From: Candidatus Poribacteria bacterium
GTDB taxonomy: Bacteria > Poribacteria > WGA-4E > WGA-3G
NCBI GenBank assembly: GCA_022826805.1
Contig: JAJDUH010000072.1
Coordinates: 62,001 to 126,000, forward strand
DNA: 64,000 nt
Direction of reading: 5' to 3'
Below the pieces are notes generated by a model that saw only the letters and a list, made by a program, of their open reading frames with translations, searched no databases and was not told the DNA's origin. Both the position numbers and the translations under genes were made by a program. Positions 60,041-64,000 of this stretch are shown piece by piece. Position 1 is the stretch's first letter; every line of letters starts with the position of its first letter.

Positions 60041-61074
60041 AAATGAAAGCCGCTATTTATACAGGAATTGAACAAATTGCAGTTCGAGAAGTTGAGCATG
60101 ACCAACCACCACCGGGTTTTGTGCTTGTGGATACCAAGCAGACCGGGATCTGTGGAAGCGACTTGCACAGTTATTTCGGAAATTGGGGGCAATCCCATGA
60201 ATATGCCGCTGGGCATGAGACATGTGGCGTGGTCGCGGAGCTTGGCGAAGGCGTAACTAAGTTTGAGATCGGGGATAAGGTTGCTGTGGAATGTTTCTCA
60301 CACTGCGGCACTTGTAAGTATTGTGAAACCGGTCAATACAATCTCTGCTTCAATAGAGGTGGGATCTCTCCAGGTATGCACGGTGGATTCGCTGAATATA
60401 CCTCAACGCACCAGTCTGGATTGTTCAAATTACCCGAGCGGATGACGTTTGAACAGGGAGCACTTGTTGAACCATTGGCTGTTTCACACCGTGCTATAGC
60501 ACGGACGGGTGCCAATTCCAGAGACACTGTCGCCATTATCGGCGGCGGCACTATCGGTCAATTCGCCTTGGCAGATGCGGTTGCCGCAGGTCTTAAAGAG
60601 ACGTTAATCACCGTTAAGTACGAACAGCAGGCGGAATTGGCAAGGGCACTTGGGGCAGATCACATCGTTAACATTGGTGATACCGATGTGCGCGAATACG
60701 TCAAGGATGTTACAAACGGTATAGGTTTTGATGCCGTGGTCGAAACGGTGGGTGGTGGAGACAATTTCGACACCGCTATGAACATTGTTCGGAAACAGGG
60801 TGCTGTTGTCCTCGTTGCCGGATACTACAAACCGCTTGAGGTGGATCTCTCTAAGATCGTCTGGTCAGAAGCGTTCGTTACAGGCTCTAACTGCTACGGC
60901 TATAGCGGAATGGAAACCGATTTTGAAGCTGCGATTGAATTGATAGACTCTGGGAAAGTTGATGCCACAAAATTGGTGACACACTCCTATCCCTTTGACG
61001 AGATCGTTGAAGCCTTCCGCGTATCCGCTGATAAAACCTCTGGCGCGGTTAAGGTACATGTCACTCAGGAGTAA
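60037..61074 (+). CDS. Zinc-dependent medium-chain dehydrogenase (sorbitol/threonine-type)
   Basis: 345 residues. GICGSDLHSY and GHETCGVV carry catalytic-zinc ligands, and CFSHCGTCKYCETGQYNLC carries four structural-zinc cysteines. The Rossmann start is VAIIGGGTIGQFAL. This resembles polyol/sorbitol or L-threonine dehydrogenases. Its start overlaps the ligase stop by 4 bp, with the GAAAGGAG site inside the ligase gene, so the two are coupled. NAD(P) is the likely acceptor. Confidence 0.88.
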   Translation: MKMKAAIYTGIEQIAVREVEHDQPPPGFVLVDTKQTGICGSDLHSYFGNWGQSHEYAAGHETCGVVAELGEGVTKFEIGDKVAVECFSHCGTCKYCETGQYNLCFNRGGISPGMHGGFAEYTSTHQSGLFKLPERMTFEQGALVEPLAVSHRAIARTGANSRDTVAIIGGGTIGQFALADAVAAGLKETLITVKYEQQAELARALGADHIVNIGDTDVREYVKDVTNGIGFDAVVETVGGGDNFDTAMNIVRKQGAVVLVAGYYKPLEVDLSKIVWSEAFVTGSNCYGYSGMETDFEAAIELIDSGKVDATKLVTHSYPFDEIVEAFRVSADKTSGAVKVHVTQE

Positions 61075-61221
61075 CGTCCCCAGCGAAATAGCAGTTAGTC
61101 ATCAGCCATCAGGGCGTTCCGCTGCGCTCCACTCTCAGTGGTTAGGTAAGAGGGACTTTTAACAATCTACCCAAACTTAGAATATTCCAAACTGAGGAAG
61201 ATTGTTACTGAAACCTTCTTG

Positions 61222-61265
61222 CTGACCGCTGAAAGGGTTGCGTAGCAACCCGACCTGACCGCTGA
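61222..61265. repeat. Hairpin inserted between CTGACCGCTGA direct repeats
   Basis: GGGTTGC (61235-61241), loop GTA, GCAACCC (61245-61251) sits between two copies of CTGACCGCTGA (about 61222-61232 and 61255-61265). It lies upstream of the PhyH gene. Confidence 0.5.
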
Positions 61266-61291
61266 TAGCCGTAAAAAAGGATTTTTACACA

Positions 61292-62017
61292 ATGCAAAAT
61301 GGAAACTACACTTTAAACAACGAAGAGCGGGAACAGTTTTGGCAACACGGTTACCTCGGTCCCTACACGCTCTGTAGCCCTGAAAAGATGCTCAACATGC
61401 AGCCAGAGATCGAGAAGGTGCTTGTAACCCAACCGCCAGATCACAAGCAGGTGGAGCATAACCGCCATCTTGATTCGCCATTGATTCACGAGCTTGCCAC
61501 GCATCCATCTATTGTCAAGCGGATGGCGTCTCTTTATGGACCAGATCTCCTGCTCTGGCGGACAAACTTTTTCATCAAGGAGCCGGGGGCAAAAGAGATT
61601 CCGTGGCACCAAGATTTCAACTATTGGCCCCTTGAACCGCCTATCATTATCTCGGCGTGGATTGCTGTGGATTCGGCGACATTGGAGAATAGCTGCCTCC
61701 AGATCGTACCCGGTTCACATCGCAAAGTGATACCACATGTAAAGGCGACTTCGGACATGGCATTCGGGAAAATGGGGGATCTCGGTTTCGTTGATACAAG
61801 CAATGTTGTCAACTTAGAGATGCAACCCGGTGAGTTTATCCTCTTTAACGAACGCACATTGCATCACTCAGAAGCGAACCGCTCCGACAAACGGCGTATC
61901 GGCTTGGCTGTCCGCGTTATCCTTCCTATCGTTAAAGTTTTTGATTGGGACGCCCCCGAACATGAACTCATTGTTATTCATGGCGAAGATCCCGTCCAGT
62001 TTAATCAGAGATGTTAA
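61292..62017 (+). CDS. Phytanoyl-CoA dioxygenase family protein
   Basis: 241 residues. HxD intact: H106-Q-D108 in IPWHQDFNYW, then IISAWIAVDSATLENSCLQIVPGSH, and the distal THHSEANRSDKRRIG-type region (TLHHSEANRSDKRRIGLAVR) with His and Arg. Predicted active Fe(II)/2-oxoglutarate oxygenase. Same length as the gene at 52483, with different sequence. The stop is followed within 10 bp by the second copy of the 28-bp repeat. Confidence 0.85.
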   Translation: MQNGNYTLNNEEREQFWQHGYLGPYTLCSPEKMLNMQPEIEKVLVTQPPDHKQVEHNRHLDSPLIHELATHPSIVKRMASLYGPDLLLWRTNFFIKEPGAKEIPWHQDFNYWPLEPPIIISAWIAVDSATLENSCLQIVPGSHRKVIPHVKATSDMAFGKMGDLGFVDTSNVVNLEMQPGEFILFNERTLHHSEANRSDKRRIGLAVRVILPIVKVFDWDAPEHELIVIHGEDPVQFNQRC

Positions 62018-62026
62018 TATTATAAA

Positions 62027-62054
62027 GTAGTAGGCATACGCCGTGTACCGTAAC
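62027..62054. repeat. 28-bp dispersed repeat, copy 2
   Basis: Matches 6282-6309 with one mismatch. Here it is 10 bp after the stop of the PhyH gene. Confidence 0.8.
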
Positions 62055-62145
62055 AGGCGGGTTTCTGTAGCGTAAACTGTTAGTTTGCGCACTTGGATTT
62101 TTGTTGCCGAACTCATGTTTAATTATTAATTAAGGGGAAAAGTTT

Positions 62146-63156
62146 ATGAATCGTCAAATTACCCTCGCCGCTCGACCTGTAGGGTACCCAAAAGAGTCAG
62201 ATTTCAACTTAGTCGAAGTTCCGATGCCAACACCCGGAGACGGTGAAGTATTGGTAAAGACTATCTATCTCTCCGTGGATCCATATATGCGGGGACGAAT
62301 TAATGCCGCGAAGTCTTACGCCGCCAACGTCGAAATTGACGAAGTGATGGTCGGTAGTGTGATTGCTGAGGTTATCGAGACAGAGCATCCGGATTTTAAG
62401 ATCGGTGATATCGTCAATGCAGGTATCGGGTGGCAGGAACACGGTGTGGCTGCTGGCGATGGATTGCGAAAAATCGATCCTACAATCGCGCCTATCTCCA
62501 CAGGTGGAGGGATTCTCGGTATGCCGGGATTGACAGCCTACTTCGGCTTACTTAAGGTTGGACAACTTCAAGAACGGGAGACCGTGTTTGTCTCTGGTGC
62601 CGCTGGTGCAGTTGGCTCTGTCGTCGGACAGATTGCAAAAATCAAAGGTTGTCGCGTCGTTGGCTCCGCTGGAAGCGATGAAAAGGTTGCCTATGTCGTT
62701 GACGAACTCGGGTTTGATGCCGCTTTTAATTATAAAGAGGTTGACGATTATAAGGATGAGCTTCAAAGACTTCTGCCCGATGGCATTGATGTCTATTTTG
62801 ATAACGTCGGTGGGAGCATTACGGATGCCGTTTTTCCTAATTTGAGAATTAAGGGACGTGTCGTTATCTGTGGGCAAATCTCGCAATATAACTTAGAGAA
62901 ACCGGAGATGGGACCACGTTTTCTCTGGTTTATGATCACAAAGCGCGCAAGAATCGAAGGTTTTCTCGTCTCCGAATTCGCTGATGCGCATGCGGAAGCA
63001 CTCGTTGAGATGGCGGACTGGTTGCGAGAGGGCAAGTTAAAATACCGTGAGACAATTGAGGAAGGCGGCATTGAAAGTGCGCCCGCGGCATTCATTAGCA
63101 TGCTGAAAGGTGGCAATATCGGGAAGCAGCTCGTCAAAATCGCTGACTTGAGTTAA
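62146..63156 (+). CDS. NADP-dependent MDR reductase (zinc-free, LTB4DH/CurA-like)
   Basis: 336 residues. MDR enzyme without the zinc-binding cysteines. The core is LSVDPYMRGRIN, GLTAYFGLLKVGQ, then the Rossmann motif SGAAGAVGSVVGQIAK with the basic KIKG that favours NADP, and the late VYFDNVGG and VICGQISQYN. The family reduces the double bonds of enones or 15-oxo-prostaglandins. AAGGGGA precedes the ATG. It probably stands alone; the next gene is convergent. Confidence 0.9.
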   Translation: MNRQITLAARPVGYPKESDFNLVEVPMPTPGDGEVLVKTIYLSVDPYMRGRINAAKSYAANVEIDEVMVGSVIAEVIETEHPDFKIGDIVNAGIGWQEHGVAAGDGLRKIDPTIAPISTGGGILGMPGLTAYFGLLKVGQLQERETVFVSGAAGAVGSVVGQIAKIKGCRVVGSAGSDEKVAYVVDELGFDAAFNYKEVDDYKDELQRLLPDGIDVYFDNVGGSITDAVFPNLRIKGRVVICGQISQYNLEKPEMGPRFLWFMITKRARIEGFLVSEFADAHAEALVEMADWLREGKLKYRETIEEGGIESAPAAFISMLKGGNIGKQLVKIADLS

Positions 63157-63278
63157 ATACAAATTGGTGTCGCACAAGGTCCCTGTGCCTTGTCATTGTT
63201 GCGTCATCGCAAACTATTTTGAAGGACAACGCGGGGCGGGCACGGGGACCCGCCCTACAACTAAACTGGCGACACCAC

Positions 63279-64000
63279 CTAATATCCCTTTTCCTTGTCG
63301 ATCACGCTCAGGAGCGGTTTGCCAACAAGGAGGCGTTCGAGATTATCACAGAAAAGCCCGACCGACCGGTCTAAGCGAATCGGTGAACCACCGGCGACGT
63401 GCGGTGTAATAATCACATTCGGCATATCCCACAATGGGCTGTCGGTAGGTAATGGTTCTTCGGGCGTAACATCCAATCCCGCACCGCCGATGCTCCCCGA
63501 AGTGAGCGCACGGATCAGTGCCGGTCCATCTACAATCTTGCCACGTGTTACGTTGATCAGCAGGGCATGCGATTGCATCTGTTCAAACGCCGCATCGTCG
63601 AACATACCGTGCGTCTCCGGGGTCAGCGGGGCGCAAATCGCAACCACATCCGATGCCGCAAGGAGTTCGTGAAACCGGTCCATCTCCCAGACTTCGTGAA
63701 CAAACGACGGTGCCTCAACCGACTCAGGATCGACAGCGATGACGCGCATGTCAAACCCTTGTGCCCGGCGCGCAACATCAATTCCAGTACCGCCAAGCCC
63801 GACAATCCCCAGCGTTCGTTCGCTTAATTCCCACGTTGCCAGACGGATAGACATCCGATTGTCCCATGTCCGCTCGCGTACAGAGCGTCCGATGCCCCGC
63901 AGAAGCCCCAGCAACAAAGCCCATGTCTGATCTGCCAAGTGCGGTCCAACAAACCCTTTCGCACTTGCTAAAATCACATCGCTCTTAACGAATTCAGGAA
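63279..64000 (-). CDS. D-2-hydroxyacid dehydrogenase (5' end outside window)
   Basis: At least 240 residues visible. The frame is open to the window edge (reading PEFVKSDVILASAKG), so the GTG at 63977 is probably not the start. The NAD domain GIVGLGGTGIDVARRAQG, INVTRGKIVD (Arg), DVTPEEPLP (Glu) and ITPHVAGG (His) give the catalytic triad of the family. It oxidises or reduces a 2-hydroxyacid such as glycerate, lactate or phosphoglycerate-like substrates. It converges with the MDR gene. Confidence 0.85.
   Translation of the reverse strand, partial: PEFVKSDVILASAKGFVGPHLADQTWALLLGLLRGIGRSVRERTWDNRMSIRLATWELSERTLGIVGLGGTGIDVARRAQGFDMRVIAVDPESVEAPSFVHEVWEMDRFHELLAASDVVAICAPLTPETHGMFDDAAFEQMQSHALLINVTRGKIVDGPALIRALTSGSIGGAGLDVTPEEPLPTDSPLWDMPNVIITPHVAGGSPIRLDRSVGLFCDNLERLLVGKPLLSVIDKEKGY

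Noticed and set aside
59629..60216. 195-codon minus-strand frame
   Set aside because: Antisense of the acyl-CoA ligase and dehydrogenase genes; no start or domain.

Overview
This is a bacterial chromosome segment with about 55 intact or partial protein genes, one tRNA, one tmRNA and several gene remnants. Shine-Dalgarno sites are AGGAG-like, start codons are mostly ATG with some GTG, and the standard genetic code applies. A TonB-dependent receptor, lipoprotein signals and a secreted cytochrome c point to a cell with an outer membrane. The mix of genes includes three phytanoyl-CoA dioxygenase-like proteins, repeated sugar-phosphate isomerase-type TIM barrels, RraA, a ceramidase-like protein, a DUF6785-type membrane protein, LamG domains and many short palindromic intergenic repeats. 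That mix resembles Candidatus Poribacteria or related sponge-associated or marine lineages. This is an inference from gene content, not a phylogenetic result.

Layout. 1-3.0 kb: the end of a tandem YibE/F membrane protein, then a minus-strand pair with an ASRT-like (sensory-rhodopsin-transducer family) domain. 3.1-8.3 kb: a single-chain nuclease-methyltransferase, an M24 peptidase and an unknown gene overlapping it tail to tail. 8.3-8.7 kb: palindromic repeats and tRNA-Leu(CAA). 8.7-12.1 kb: an hflX operon diverging from smpB-ssrA (trans-translation). 12.2-18.1 kb: a bacterial PH-like protein, a YqiJ/YqiK (flotillin) pair, a bifunctional-nuclease-family protein and an N-acyl-D-amino-acid deacylase-like amidohydrolase.

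18.1-28.4 kb is an accessory region: broken LamG genes, a GT-C glycosyltransferase-like protein, two five-bladed-propeller glycosidase-like proteins, a GC-rich dioxygenase-like gene, a DUF6785-type membrane protein and the tail of a DNA methyltransferase. 28.4-33.6 kb: a GldA/GldF/GldG-type ABC operon with DUF4340 and SIMPL proteins. 34-38.4 kb: a ceramidase-like gene, glnK and glnA (with a sigma-54-type promoter) and dcd. 38.5-44.6 kb: a minus-strand run encoding a GlcF-like Fe-S protein, a small membrane protein, LarE, peptide deformylase, a GT-C membrane protein and a VWA protein. 45-50.6 kb: a rhamnose-mutarotase-like protein, a PfkB kinase, a coiled-coil protein, a TIM-barrel isomerase, a zinc alcohol dehydrogenase, a lipoprotein and a methyltransferase. 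50.6-58 kb: a minus-strand catabolic set (RraA, TIM barrel, PhyH, Gfo/Idh, cytochrome c, TonB receptor). 58.4-64 kb: an acyl-CoA ligase, a zinc dehydrogenase, PhyH, an MDR reductase and a partial 2-hydroxyacid dehydrogenase.

Three themes stand out. First, short hairpin repeats recur throughout. One copy is embedded in an acyl-CoA ligase gene, a related palindrome lies in a duplication beside the nuclease motif of the restriction-like enzyme, and another repeat supplies that enzyme's stop codon. Second, housekeeping regulation is readable in places: a sigma-54 promoter and possible attenuator for glnA, a near-leaderless smpB and several clear sigma-70 promoters. Third, the 50.6-58 kb and 18-28 kb blocks look like uptake and catabolism loci for unusual sugars or host-derived compounds; their substrates cannot be read from sequence.
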